A stretch of DNA of 64,000 bases from Salinispora arenicola (lineage in GTDB: Bacteria > Actinomycetota > Actinomycetes > Mycobacteriales > Micromonosporaceae): contig NZ_VFOL01000001.1 in the NCBI RefSeq assembly GCF_006716065.1, positions 496,001-560,000 on the forward strand. The letters run 5' to 3'. Positions 28,104 to 36,445 of this stretch are shown here, in pieces (position 1 is the stretch's first letter; every line of letters starts with the position of its first letter). The position numbers were made by a program, and so were the translations under genes. The notes under the pieces are model-generated. The model did no database searches. It worked only from the letters and a program-made list of their open reading frames with translations, and was not told where the DNA came from.

Positions 28104-28928
28104 GTGCCGCCGTTGAATCTGGGCAAGCAGCCGCCGAAAAACCCGTTGACCGCTGACCTGGCCTGGCAGACGACCGCCGCCCGGGCCGCGGAAACCGTCC
28201 TCTTCTTCGACTTCGATGGCACCCTCGCGCCGGTCCGTGACGACCCGACGGCGGTACACCCCGCACCGGGGGTACGCACCGCCATCGAGGCACTCGCACC
28301 CGTCGTCCGCCGGATCGCGATCGTCTCCGCGCGCCCGGTCGACTTCCTGCGCGACCGGCTCGGCGATCTCGCCGGTGTCGACCTGTACGGTCTCTACGGG
28401 CTGGAGCACAGCCACTCCGGCGGCGAGACCATCACCGAACCGACGGCGTTGCCGTGGGTTCCGACCATGGCGGACCTCGCCGACGAGGCCCGCACCGAGC
28501 TTCCCGCCGGCACCCTGGTGGAATACAAGAGGCTATCGGTGGCGCTGCACTGGCGGACCGCGCCGCAGCTCGGCCCCGCGGTAACGGAGTGGGGTCGAAC
28601 CCGGGCGGACCAACTTGGCCTGCGGGTCCAGACCGGGCGAATGGTCCTGGAACTGAAGCCGCCAGTCGACCGGGACAAGGGCATGGTCATCGACGAGGTG
28701 GTCCGCGACGCCGGGGGCGCCTGGTACTTCGGCGACGACGTATCGGACATCAAGGCGTTCACGGCGCTGCGTGCCCGCGCCGCGGCCGACTCGCGCTTCT
28801 TCGGCGTCTGCGTCGCCGTCGCCAACCCGGAAACCGGTCAGGAGGTCGCCGCCGCCGCCGACCTGACCATCGACTCACCAGCGGACCTCGGCGACTTCCT
28901 CGCCGACGCCGCACACCGGCTGAGGTGA
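28104..28928 (+). CDS. otsB: Trehalose-6-phosphate phosphatase
   Basis: Dephosphorylates trehalose-6-phosphate. The 274-residue HAD-family enzyme has motif I FFDFDGTLAP (Asp36, Asp38), the motif II region RIAIVSARP, a C2-type cap with the conserved LYGLYGLEHS, and the C-terminal LELKPPVDRDKG / YFGDDVSDIKAF metal-binding motifs. The frame is open far upstream, but the GTG at 28104 gives a normal length and carries the leaderless promoter signature. No otsA is visible, so the synthase must lie elsewhere. Confidence 0.93.
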   Translation: MPPLNLGKQPPKNPLTADLAWQTTAARAAETVLFFDFDGTLAPVRDDPTAVHPAPGVRTAIEALAPVVRRIAIVSARPVDFLRDRLGDLAGVDLYGLYGLEHSHSGGETITEPTALPWVPTMADLADEARTELPAGTLVEYKRLSVALHWRTAPQLGPAVTEWGRTRADQLGLRVQTGRMVLELKPPVDRDKGMVIDEVVRDAGGAWYFGDDVSDIKAFTALRARAAADSRFFGVCVAVANPETGQEVAAAADLTIDSPADLGDFLADAAHRLR

Positions 28929-29121
28929 CACCGACGCCGCACGCCGGTCAAGGTGATCTGCCAGGACCGCCGGCGCCCACCCAGCGCCCCTGGTACGCCT
29001 CACCCGGCCGGGGCGACTCCAGCGGCTGGGTCCGACCTCGGCGGTAGAGCGCCCGGAACAGCGCCCGCTGGTTATGCGGCTCAACGGCGGTCAGCACCGC
29101 CCGCTCGGCCAGGTCGCCTGG

Positions 29122-29892
29122 TCAGATGCCGAAACGACGCTGGCGGGTGGCGTACGAGCGCAGTGCGCGGAGGAAGTCGACCCGGCGGAACTCCGGCCAG
29201 TTCAACTCGCAGAAGTAGAACTCAGAGTGGACGGACTGCCAGAGCAGGAAGCCGGACATACGCTGTTCGCCGCTGGTCCGGATAATCAGGTCCGGGTCGG
29301 GCAGGCCGCGGGTGTAGAGGTGCTCGGTGATGTGCTCGACATCGAACGTCTCGGCCAACTGCTCGATGCTGGTGCCGGCCTTCGCGTGCTGGTGCAGCAA
29401 CGATCGCACCGCGTCGGCGATCTCGCGCCGGCCGCCGTACCCCACCGCGATGTTGACCTGCGCGCCGCCCACGCGATCCCGGGTCCGCTCCTCCGCCGCC
29501 TTGAGCCCCGCCGCGTGCGGCGCCGGCAGCACGTCGAGCGCACCGACCATCCGCAGCCGCCAGGGGTTACCCTCCTCGGCCAACTCGAGCGTCAGATCCT
29601 CGATGATCTGCAGCAACGGATCGAGCTGGGCGGCCGGGCGGGTGAGGTTGTCGGTGGAGAGCAGCCACAGCGTCACGTGTCCCACGCCGGCCGCGTCGCA
29701 CCAGCGCAGCAGTTCCTTGATCCGCTCGGCGCCGACCCGGTGTCCGTCGTTGGGGTCGACGAACCCCATCTCCCGTGCCCACCTGCGGTTACCGTCGCAC
29801 ATCACACCGACGTGCCGGGGCACCGGTTTCCCCGCCAGCTTCGCCGTGAGCCGACGTTCGTACACCGAGTAGACAACGTCCCGCAGAGTCAT
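29122..29892 (-). CDS. uppS: Short-chain Z-isoprenyl diphosphate synthase (UppS family)
   Basis: Adds IPP in Z configuration to allylic diphosphates. The 256-residue product shows the family Asp33 motif MCDGNRRWA, LWLLSTDNLTRP, NIAVGYGGRREI, the IIRTSGEQRMSGFLLWQ motif and a C-terminus RQRRFGI. Length and ending resemble the mycobacterial Z-farnesyl diphosphate synthase (Rv1086) more than a long-chain UppS, but chain length cannot be settled from sequence. The ATG at 29892 has AGGTG upstream. It follows a geranylgeranyl-reductase-like gene by 31 bp, suggesting an isoprenoid operon. Confidence 0.92.
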   Translation of the reverse strand: MTLRDVVYSVYERRLTAKLAGKPVPRHVGVMCDGNRRWAREMGFVDPNDGHRVGAERIKELLRWCDAAGVGHVTLWLLSTDNLTRPAAQLDPLLQIIEDLTLELAEEGNPWRLRMVGALDVLPAPHAAGLKAAEERTRDRVGGAQVNIAVGYGGRREIADAVRSLLHQHAKAGTSIEQLAETFDVEHITEHLYTRGLPDPDLIIRTSGEQRMSGFLLWQSVHSEFYFCELNWPEFRRVDFLRALRSYATRQRRFGI

Positions 29893-29923
29893 CACCTGCC
29901 AGAGTAGCGACCGGAGTGACGCG

Positions 29924-31144
29924 TCACGGTTTGGGATGCCGTTCCCGGGGGAACAGGCCACGCCCAATCATGGCCACAGTGCGGGTGTCCAGCCGGCCGT
30001 CGCCGAGCCCCAACTCGATCACCGCCCGGTACACCTGGTCGTCGCGGTTGGCCGCCCACACCGCCGCGTCGACCACCGACCGCCGCCGGGCGAGCCAGGC
30101 CGCAACCGAACTGTGCCGCAGATGGCCGCCGAGACGACGACGAAGTGCCTCGGCGTAGCGCCGTGCGGCGTGCTCCGGCGCGCGGCTCGCCGCGGCACCG
30201 GCGAGCGTTCCGGAAAGCAGCGCATAGAAGATCCCCTCACCGGTGAACGGGTTGATCAACGAGAGCGCGTCGCCGGCCAACACCGCCCGGCCGCGCCCCG
30301 GCACCGGCCGGTGGGTGGACAGCGGCAGGTGGTGCGCGCGCAGGGCGGTCACCGCCGCCGGATCGACTCCGGGCAGCAGCGCCCCCAGCCGCTCCAGGAG
30401 ATGCCCCCGGGTCAGCGACTCACCGCGCAGCACCTCCCCGTACCCGACGTTCGCCCGCCCGTCGCCGATCGGGAAGGACCAGGCGTACGCGGGCCAGCGT
30501 GTAGCTGACGTGACGATGAGCTGTTCCGGCCGGCCGGACGGCGCGGGTGCGTAGCCTCGGATGGCCAGGGCCAGGTGGCGGTCCGGGTTCGGGCGGTGTC
30601 CCAGTGCCCGACGCACGACGGAGCCGGCACCGTCGGCGCCCACCACGGCCCGCGCGGTGATCCGCCCGTCGAGCACGACCCGGTCGGCGCGCACCTCGAC
30701 CTGGCGTACCGCGTGCCGGCGCAGCCGGGCGCCGGCCGCGACCGCCGCCGCGACCAGCCGGGCGTCGAAGACGGTTCGGGGCACCGTGTACGCCTGGCGG
30801 GGCAACGCCCGCGCCACCGCCCCGCCGCTCGGAGCGACCAGGCGGAGCGTGGACACCGGGGCGTACCCGGCCACCGGATCGGGTACGCCCAACTCGTCGA
30901 GGACGTCCAGCGCGTGCGCGGCGATTCCGTCCCCGCAGGCCTTGTCCCGCGGGAAGCCGACCCGGTCGAGCAGGAGCACCCGGGCTCCCGCCCGGCGGGC
31001 GGCGACGGCGGCAGCCGACCCGGCCGGTCCCGCCCCCACCACCACCACATCGAACTCGTCGTCCCCGTCGGCCGGCCCGGTCGCCACGTCGCGCCCCTCT
31101 CCACCGCCGAGCCGAACTGTCCCGGCGGCCGTCGCAGGGATCAT
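29924..31144 (-). CDS. Geranylgeranyl reductase-family FAD oxidoreductase
   Basis: A 406-residue flavoprotein with the dinucleotide fold VVVVGAGPAGSAAAVAARR, the CGDG motif after FPRDKA, and GDALSLINPFTGEGIFYAL, all typical of the geranylgeranyl reductase family, which saturates isoprenoid chains of quinones or lipids. The 31-bp gap to the Z-prenyl transferase gene argues for one transcript and a shared isoprenoid role, for example side-chain saturation of menaquinone or polyprenols. Residues 1-28 are an acidic/glycine-rich extension, so the true start may be slightly downstream. Confidence 0.87.
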   Translation of the reverse strand: MIPATAAGTVRLGGGEGRDVATGPADGDDEFDVVVVGAGPAGSAAAVAARRAGARVLLLDRVGFPRDKACGDGIAAHALDVLDELGVPDPVAGYAPVSTLRLVAPSGGAVARALPRQAYTVPRTVFDARLVAAAVAAGARLRRHAVRQVEVRADRVVLDGRITARAVVGADGAGSVVRRALGHRPNPDRHLALAIRGYAPAPSGRPEQLIVTSATRWPAYAWSFPIGDGRANVGYGEVLRGESLTRGHLLERLGALLPGVDPAAVTALRAHHLPLSTHRPVPGRGRAVLAGDALSLINPFTGEGIFYALLSGTLAGAAASRAPEHAARRYAEALRRRLGGHLRHSSVAAWLARRRSVVDAAVWAANRDDQVYRAVIELGLGDGRLDTRTVAMIGRGLFPRERHPKP

Positions 31145-31198
31145 TCGCGGCCGTCGCCGGGGTCATTCATCGCCCCGCGCACCGGCCGCCTACTCCCG

Positions 31199-33037
31199 CT
31201 ACTGTGCTTCCGCGTCGAGTCGGGCGCGCAGCGCGTCCAGTTCGGCCCAGAGGACGCCGGGCAGTTTGTCGCCGAACTTCTCGAACCACTCGGTGACCAA
31301 CGGCAGTTCATCACGCCACTCGTTCACGTCGACCTTCAGCGCGATCCGGATGTCCTCCGAGGTCATGTCCAGGCCCTCGACGTCCAGCGCGTCCGCGGCC
31401 GGGACCATGCCGATCGGGGTCTCGACAGCATCGGCCCGGCCCTCGATCCGCTCGACGATCCACTTCAGCACCCGGGAGTTCTCGCCGAAGCCCGGCCAGA
31501 GGAAGCTGCCCTCGGCGTCCTTGCGGAACCAGTTGACGTAGTAGACCCGCGGCAGCTTCGACTCGTCACCGTCGGTGCCCTTACCCATCTCGATCCAGTG
31601 CCGGAAGTAGTCCCCGGCGTTGTAGCCGATGAAGGGCAGCATCGCCATCGGATCCCGGCGAACGACGCCGACCGCGCCCGAGGCCGCGGCAGTGGTCTCC
31701 GAGGAGAGCGTCGCACCCAGATAGACACCGTGCACCCAGTCGCGAGCCTCGGTGACCAGCGGGATGGTGTCCCGGCGCCGGCCGCCGAACAGGATCGCGT
31801 CGATCGGTACGCCGTTGGGGTCGTAGTAGTCCTCGGCGAGGATCGGACACTGGGTGATCGGGGTGCAGAACCGGCTGTTGGCATGCGAGGACAGGTCGTC
31901 GCTCTCCGGCGTCCAGTCGTTGCCCTTCCAGTCGACCAGGTGCGCCGGGGGCTCGCCCATGCCCTCCCACCAGATGTCACGGTCGTCGGTGAGGGCCACG
32001 TTGGTGAAGATGGAGTTGCCGCGGTCCAGGGTCCGCATCGCGTTGGCGTTGGTCTTCCAGTCGGTACCGGGAGCGACGCCGAACAGACCGTACTCCGGGT
32101 TGACCGCGTAGAGGCGTCCGTCCGGGCCGAACCGCATCCAGGCGATGTCGTCACCGATGGTCTCGACCTTCCAGCCCGGGATGGTCGGCTCCAGCATGGC
32201 GAGGTTGGTCTTGCCGCAGGCCGACGGGAACGCTCCGGCGATGTGGTAGACCCGGCCCTCCGGCGAGGTGATCTTCAGGATCAGCATGTGCTCGGCGAGC
32301 CAGCCCTCGTCGCGCCCCATCACACTGGCGATACGCAGCGAGTAGCACTTCTTGCCGAGCAGTGAGTTGCCGCCGTAGCCGGAGCCGTAGGACCAGATCT
32401 CCCGGGTCTCCGGGAAGTGCGAGATGTACTTCGTCTCGTTGCACGGCCAGGACACGTCCTGCTGGCCGGGCGCGAGTGGCGCGCCGATCGAGTGCAGCGC
32501 GTGCACGAAGTCCGCGTCGTCGCCCATTGCCTCCAGGATCTTCGCGCCCATCCGGGTCATGATGCGCATCGAGGCGACCACGTAGGGGCTGTCGGTGATC
32601 TCGACACCGAACATCGGCTGCTCAGCCTCTACCGGCCCCATGCAGAAGGGGATGACGTACATGGTGCGACCGCGCATACAGCCGCGGTACAGCTCCGTCA
32701 TCGTCCGCTTCATCTCCGCCGGTGCCATCCAGTTGTTGGTCGGGCCGGCGTCCGCCTCGTCAACGGAGCAGATGTAGGTGCGCTCCTCGACCCGCGCCAC
32801 GTCCGTCGGATCGGTGCGTGCGTAGAACGAGTTGGGCTTCTTCTCCGGGTTGAGTCGGATCAGGGTGCCGGCCTCGACGAGTTCGTCGGTGAGACGACGC
32901 CACTCCTCGTCCGACCCGTCCGCCCAGACAACACGGTCCGGGGTGGTCAGTTCCGCGATCTCACGGACCCAGGCAAGCAGTTTGGGGTGGGATGTCGGGG
33001 CCTGATCGATACCCCGAACAGTGGCCGGAGCAACCAT
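31199..33037 (-). CDS. pckG: Phosphoenolpyruvate carboxykinase (GTP)
   Basis: Interconverts oxaloacetate + GTP with PEP + GDP + CO2. The 612-residue product matches the GTP-dependent family with its P-loop [48 protein letters not shown] and the ENSRVLKWI segment. The ATG at 33037 is selected because AAGGAG lies 7 nt upstream. The upstream 400 bp contain a Crp-like site and direct repeats, suggesting carbon-source control. Together with ppc it forms the PEP-oxaloacetate cycle. Confidence 0.97.
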   Translation of the reverse strand: MVAPATVRGIDQAPTSHPKLLAWVREIAELTTPDRVVWADGSDEEWRRLTDELVEAGTLIRLNPEKKPNSFYARTDPTDVARVEERTYICSVDEADAGPTNNWMAPAEMKRTMTELYRGCMRGRTMYVIPFCMGPVEAEQPMFGVEITDSPYVVASMRIMTRMGAKILEAMGDDADFVHALHSIGAPLAPGQQDVSWPCNETKYISHFPETREIWSYGSGYGGNSLLGKKCYSLRIASVMGRDEGWLAEHMLILKITSPEGRVYHIAGAFPSACGKTNLAMLEPTIPGWKVETIGDDIAWMRFGPDGRLYAVNPEYGLFGVAPGTDWKTNANAMRTLDRGNSIFTNVALTDDRDIWWEGMGEPPAHLVDWKGNDWTPESDDLSSHANSRFCTPITQCPILAEDYYDPNGVPIDAILFGGRRRDTIPLVTEARDWVHGVYLGATLSSETTAAASGAVGVVRRDPMAMLPFIGYNAGDYFRHWIEMGKGTDGDESKLPRVYYVNWFRKDAEGSFLWPGFGENSRVLKWIVERIEGRADAVETPIGMVPAADALDVEGLDMTSEDIRIALKVDVNEWRDELPLVTEWFEKFGDKLPGVLWAELDALRARLDAEAQ

Positions 33038-33171
33038 GACACATCTCCTTGTGGTCGACGCTGACCGGTCTATGGGATGCACGAGGTTCGACGGCGCGAC
33101 GCGTCGCCTTCGTGAAACCTGGGATTGGCCTCAGCGTAAACCGGCTTGCGCCACCAGTCAGTGGGACTGGT

Positions 33172-33187
33172 TGTGAAGAACTGCACA
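33172..33187. promoter_or_regulatory. Crp-like site upstream of pckG
   Basis: TGTGA-AGAACT-GCACA differs from the TGTGA-N6-TCACA consensus at one position and lies 135-150 bp before the pckG start. Crp control of PEP carboxykinase is known in other bacteria; binding here is inference. Confidence 0.4.
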
Positions 33188-33226
33188 AGGTACGGCCGGG
33201 CTGCGGCATCGCGAGCTAATACCCGC

Positions 33227-33246
33227 TTTCACGCGCAGTTTCACGC
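33227..33246. repeat. Direct repeat TTTCACGC x2 upstream of pckG
   Basis: Two identical 8-bp units at 12-bp spacing, read on the minus strand as GCGTGAAA-N4-GCGTGAAA; possible binding site for a dimeric regulator. Confidence 0.35.
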
Positions 33247-33421
33247 AAATCTGGTGGTGAACATCCGGACCGCCGCCACGTCCGGTACGCCGATTGCCAT
33301 CGGCCTCGCACCTGAGCCGAACGCCGCTGGAGACCCGCCAGGACTGTTACGCTCCGTGTATCACCACCGCCCCGACCAGCCGTGCCGGCCGGTGCTACCC
33401 GTGCTGCGGGCCCGCACCCGG

Positions 33422-33427
33422 TACGCT
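33422..33427 (+). promoter_or_regulatory. -10 box of a leaderless gtrA transcript
   Basis: TACGCT exactly 6 nt before the GTG at 33434; same box as upstream of otsB and accE. Confidence 0.5.
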
Positions 33428-33433
33428 CGCCCA

Positions 33434-33976
33434 GTGGCCGCGACGATGACCGGGGAGCCCGGCTCCCGGCAGACCCGGCCGGGTCTGATCCGCTCCCTGC
33501 TCGACCGGTTCGGTCACCTCGTCCACGAGCTGAGCAAGTTCGCCACTGTGGGCGGCGTCGCCTTCCTCGTCGACTTTGCCCTGTTCAACTTCATGACCGC
33601 GGTGCAGGACGTCGAGCAGGTGACCGCGAAGACCATCTCCACGGTGGTGGCGGCGACCTTTGCCTTCCTCGGCAACCGGTTCTGGACGTGGCGACACCGC
33701 CGCGGCGGTAATCCAGCCCGCGAGTACGCGTTGTTCTTCTTCTTCAACGCGGTGGGCCTCGGCATCACGGTGGCGGTCCTGGCGATCAGCCGCTACGGCC
33801 TGGGCCAGGTCTGGCCGGAGGTCTTCCAGACCCCGCTGGCCGACAACATCGCCAGCTACCTCGTCGGCACCGGGCTGGCGACACTCTTCCGGTTCTGGTC
33901 CTATCGACGGTTCGTCTTCGTACCAGCGGGAACTCCCGCCATACCGGAAGCGAAACACGACCGACACCGGGCGTGA
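33434..33976 (+). CDS. GtrA family membrane protein (first copy)
   Basis: A 180-residue protein with four hydrophobic helices in the GtrA arrangement: FATVGGVAFLVDFALFN, TFAFLGNRFWTW, ALFFFFNAVGLGIT and GTGLATLFRFWSYRRFVF. GtrA-type proteins are linked to translocation or modification of polyprenyl-linked sugars. The GTG at 33434 fits the leaderless promoter; an ATG four codons later is possible. A second GtrA gene follows 65 bp downstream; no glycosyltransferase is adjacent. Confidence 0.88.
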   Translation: MAATMTGEPGSRQTRPGLIRSLLDRFGHLVHELSKFATVGGVAFLVDFALFNFMTAVQDVEQVTAKTISTVVAATFAFLGNRFWTWRHRRGGNPAREYALFFFFNAVGLGITVAVLAISRYGLGQVWPEVFQTPLADNIASYLVGTGLATLFRFWSYRRFVFVPAGTPAIPEAKHDRHRA

Positions 33977-34028
33977 CCTGCCGCCCATCTCGCCAGGCCC
34001 GGGACCGTCCCGGCCAAGTCCACTCGCT

Positions 34029-34034
34029 TAAGGT
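34029..34034 (+). promoter_or_regulatory. -10 box or ribosome site of the second gtrA gene
   Basis: TAAGGT 7 nt before the ATG at 34042. The same bases include AAGG, so it could act as a -10 box of a leaderless mRNA or as a Shine-Dalgarno on a readthrough transcript. Confidence 0.35.
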
Positions 34035-34041
34035 GTTCCGC

Positions 34042-34737
34042 ATGCGTCTTGTCCGTCTCCTGCCCGAACGCTGGCAGAAGTTCGTCCACGAGGCGTTCAA
34101 ATTCGGCATCGTCGGTGGCGTCAACACCGTCATCAATTACGCGGTGTTCAACGCCCTCGCACTCACCGTTTTTCAGGACGGCCAGTTGAAGGCGACGGCC
34201 GTCGCCACCATCACTGCGACTATCACGTCGTATCTGATGAATCGTCACTGGACTTACCGTGATCGCCCGAAAACAGCGATCAGGCGGGAATACACCCTTT
34301 TCTTCCTCTTCAACGGAGCCGGGCTCCTCATCGAGCTGGGTGTGCTGGCCGCGGCCAAGTACGGCCTCGGCGTGACCAGCCTGCTCGCCCTCAACCTCGC
34401 CAAGACGTTGGGTGTCCTGCTGGCAACGCTGTTCCGGTTCTGGTCATACCGCACTTTCGTCTTCCAGCCGGCGCCAGCGCCGGCAACGAGCAACTGGCAC
34501 ACCCTTGCTCGCGACGAGTGGGACACGATGGCCGAACTGGATCCGGTGGCCGAGCTGGCGGAATCGGTCTCGGAGTTGGAGGAGGCCGCCCCACCGCCGG
34601 GCGCCCACCATCCCGTCCGCGCACCGGTTCAGGGCCTGACCGTCCCACTGGACGCCCGCCTCGACCTGGACCGGGAGCTGGCGGCCGAACTCGCCGCCGA
34701 ACTCCAGGCGAGCGCCCGCCACCCCCGTCGCCCCTGA
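34042..34737 (+). CDS. GtrA family membrane protein (second copy)
   Basis: A 231-residue protein with four helices matching the first copy: FKFGIVGGVNTVINYAVFN, TITSYLMNRHWTYRD, LFFLFNGAGLLIELGV and LGVLLATLFRFWSYRTFVFQ. It has in addition a 75-residue acidic/proline-rich cytoplasmic tail (AELDPVAELAESVSELEEA) absent from copy one. The pair probably arose by tandem duplication and divergence, and may act as two parts of one membrane assembly. No enzyme partner is adjacent. Confidence 0.88.
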   Translation: MRLVRLLPERWQKFVHEAFKFGIVGGVNTVINYAVFNALALTVFQDGQLKATAVATITATITSYLMNRHWTYRDRPKTAIRREYTLFFLFNGAGLLIELGVLAAAKYGLGVTSLLALNLAKTLGVLLATLFRFWSYRTFVFQPAPAPATSNWHTLARDEWDTMAELDPVAELAESVSELEEAAPPPGAHHPVRAPVQGLTVPLDARLDLDRELAAELAAELQASARHPRRP

Positions 34738-34790
34738 CCGCCTCCCGGCCCGGCAGCCAGCGGCCGGCCTGCCCTCCCGACCTAGTCCGC

Positions 34791-35360
34791 TCAGCCCGGT
34801 TCCGGCAGCGGCTCGCCGCCCTGGGCCTCGGCCAACGCCTCAGGCATCTCGGTGTCGCCCGGCAACTGCCGGTCGTGCTGGGCCTCCACCAGTTCGTAGA
34901 GGGTGGTCTGGACCCGCCCCACCCGCGGCACGTCGGACAGCACCGACCCACCACGTTCACCAACGGAATCGATGGTCAGGGTGCCGCAACCGAACAACCG
35001 CTCGCTGAACCGCTGCCGCATCGCGTGGTCGTTGACCCGGGACAGGGGAATGTCCCGGCGATCCCGCGCGAACACGCCCTGCTGGATGAGCACCCGCTCG
35101 TTCGTGAACAGGTAGTGGGTGGTCCGCCAGACCAGCACCGGGCGGAGCGCGTACCAGGCCACCGCCACCAGCGCCAGCCCGCCGAGCACCACCAGCACGA
35201 CCGCCCCACCGGGGCCCTCGGGGGCCAGGACCAGCGCCGCCACCACCACCGCGATGGCGAGAACCGTCACCGCAACCGGCCGCACCAGCGCCTTCCCGTG
35301 CGGATGCAGGTGCAGCACCACGTGCTCGTCCTCGGTGAGCACGTCCTCGGGAAAGGCCAC
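34791..35360 (-). CDS. PH domain (bPH2/DUF304) membrane protein
   Basis: A 189-residue protein: short acidic N-terminus (EDVLTEDEHVVLHLHPHGK), two membrane helices (about 27-45 and 52-70) and a bacterial PH domain containing THYLFTNERVLIQQGVFARDRRDIPLSRVNDHAMRQ, as in YdbS/YdbT-type proteins. Its C-terminus is acidic. The GTG start has GGAGGT about 4-5 nt upstream. Role unknown; it lies 123 bp downstream of birA on the same strand. Confidence 0.88.
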   Translation of the reverse strand: MAFPEDVLTEDEHVVLHLHPHGKALVRPVAVTVLAIAVVVAALVLAPEGPGGAVVLVVLGGLALVAVAWYALRPVLVWRTTHYLFTNERVLIQQGVFARDRRDIPLSRVNDHAMRQRFSERLFGCGTLTIDSVGERGGSVLSDVPRVGRVQTTLYELVEAQHDRQLPGDTEMPEALAEAQGGEPLPEPG

Positions 35361-35483
35361 GGATACCTCCAGCGCAGATCAGACGCGCAGACCGTAACCG
35401 CTCCCCCGTCCCGGCGGCATCCGCCGCGCGGGCCGGACGACGACCGTCCTGCCGGGCGAACCCGTCCGGGCGACGGTCGTGGA

Positions 35484-36359
35484 TCAACGCAGGTGCAGAA
35501 CGTCCCCGGCGGAGAGGTACCGAGTGGTGTCCGGGGTTGCCACGACCAGCTGGCCGTCGGAATCAACGCCGGTGGCCGTGCCGGTCAGCTCGCCGCCGTC
35601 GGGCAGCAGCACCCGAACCGGACGACCAACAGTGCCGCAGGCAGCCAGGTACGCCTCCCGCAGGCCACTGTCCACCGCGTTGCCGCCGACGTCCCGCCAG
35701 CGCCCGTACCAGTCCCCCAGCGACCGAAGTAAGGCCCGTAGCAGCGGATCCCGGTCCGTCGCCGCGGCGCCGGCCAGTTGCAGCGAGGTAGCTGGCAGAC
35801 CCGTGGGGTTCTCCGGCAACTCGTCGGCACGAAGAGTCACGTTCAGACCAATGCCGAGGACTATCGCGGGTGGCGCAGCCGCGCCCGCCGCCGGCACTCC
35901 CTCGGACAGGATCCCACCGCACTTCGCCGCACCGACGAGCAGATCGTTCGGCCACTTCAGGGTGGCGTCCAGCTCAGCCAGCCGGGTCACCGCCTCCACC
36001 AGAGCCACACCGGCGAGCAGCGGCAGCCACCCGTACGCCGACGATGGCACCGGCGACCAGCCCCGGTCGGCCACCGCCTCCCCGGGCCGAAGCAGGACGC
36101 TGGTCGCGATGCCCGCCCGAGCCGGCGACTGCCATGCGCGGCCCCGCCGGCCGCGACCCGCGTGCTGCCGCTCCGCGACCACCACCAGGCCCTCCGGTTC
36201 CCCGGAACGGGCGTACTCGGCCGCGTCAGCGTTGGTCGAGCCGGTCTCGGTACGCAGCTCCAACCGAGCCCACGGGCCGCGCGGCGGGACCAGCGCGCGA
36301 CGAAGCCGCACCACCGACAGTGGCGGGCGGTCCAGGTCGGTGTATGGGGAACCGGGCAT
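35484..36359 (-). CDS. birA: Biotin--[acetyl-CoA-carboxylase] ligase
   Basis: Attaches biotin to the carrier lysine of carboxylases. The 291-residue product has the ligase core RTETGSTNADA, ERQHAGRGRRGRAWQSP, LKWPNDLLV and GIGLNVTL, plus a C-terminal SH3-like domain. It has no N-terminal HTH, so it is a class I ligase rather than a repressor. It diverges from accD, whose partner subunits lie nearby, matching the mycobacterial birA-accD5 arrangement. A TAGGCT box 6 nt before the ATG indicates a leaderless transcript. Confidence 0.95.
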   Translation of the reverse strand: MPGSPYTDLDRPPLSVVRLRRALVPPRGPWARLELRTETGSTNADAAEYARSGEPEGLVVVAERQHAGRGRRGRAWQSPARAGIATSVLLRPGEAVADRGWSPVPSSAYGWLPLLAGVALVEAVTRLAELDATLKWPNDLLVGAAKCGGILSEGVPAAGAAAPPAIVLGIGLNVTLRADELPENPTGLPATSLQLAGAAATDRDPLLRALLRSLGDWYGRWRDVGGNAVDSGLREAYLAACGTVGRPVRVLLPDGGELTGTATGVDSDGQLVVATPDTTRYLSAGDVLHLR

Positions 36360-36365
36360 CCCGCC

Positions 36366-36371
36366 AGCCTA
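36366..36371 (-). promoter_or_regulatory. -10 box of a leaderless birA transcript
   Basis: TAGGCT on the minus strand, 6 nt before the birA ATG. Confidence 0.5.
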
Positions 36372-36433
36372 CGGGCCCCGCCGACGGCACGTGGTGAGGC
36401 GTACTGCACAGCGGCGGCGACCTGAACCATCGT

Positions 36434-36439
36434 TATATT
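36434..36439 (+). promoter_or_regulatory. -10 box of a leaderless accD transcript
   Basis: TATATT, a strong -10 match standing out in GC-rich DNA, 6 nt before the GTG at 36446. It fixes the accD start; a TTG one codon upstream would lie before the predicted initiation site. Confidence 0.6.
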
Positions 36440-36445
36440 CCCTTG

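Larger units (their letters stand above)
33038..33433. other. Long pckG/gtrA divergent regulatory region
   Basis: 396 bp without a gene. It includes a Crp-like site (33172-33187), direct repeats TTTCACGC at 33227-33234 and 33239-33246 (spacing 12 bp, same face of the helix), and a further GTGAAAC at about 33111. The right end carries the leaderless promoter of the first gtrA gene. Confidence 0.55.
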
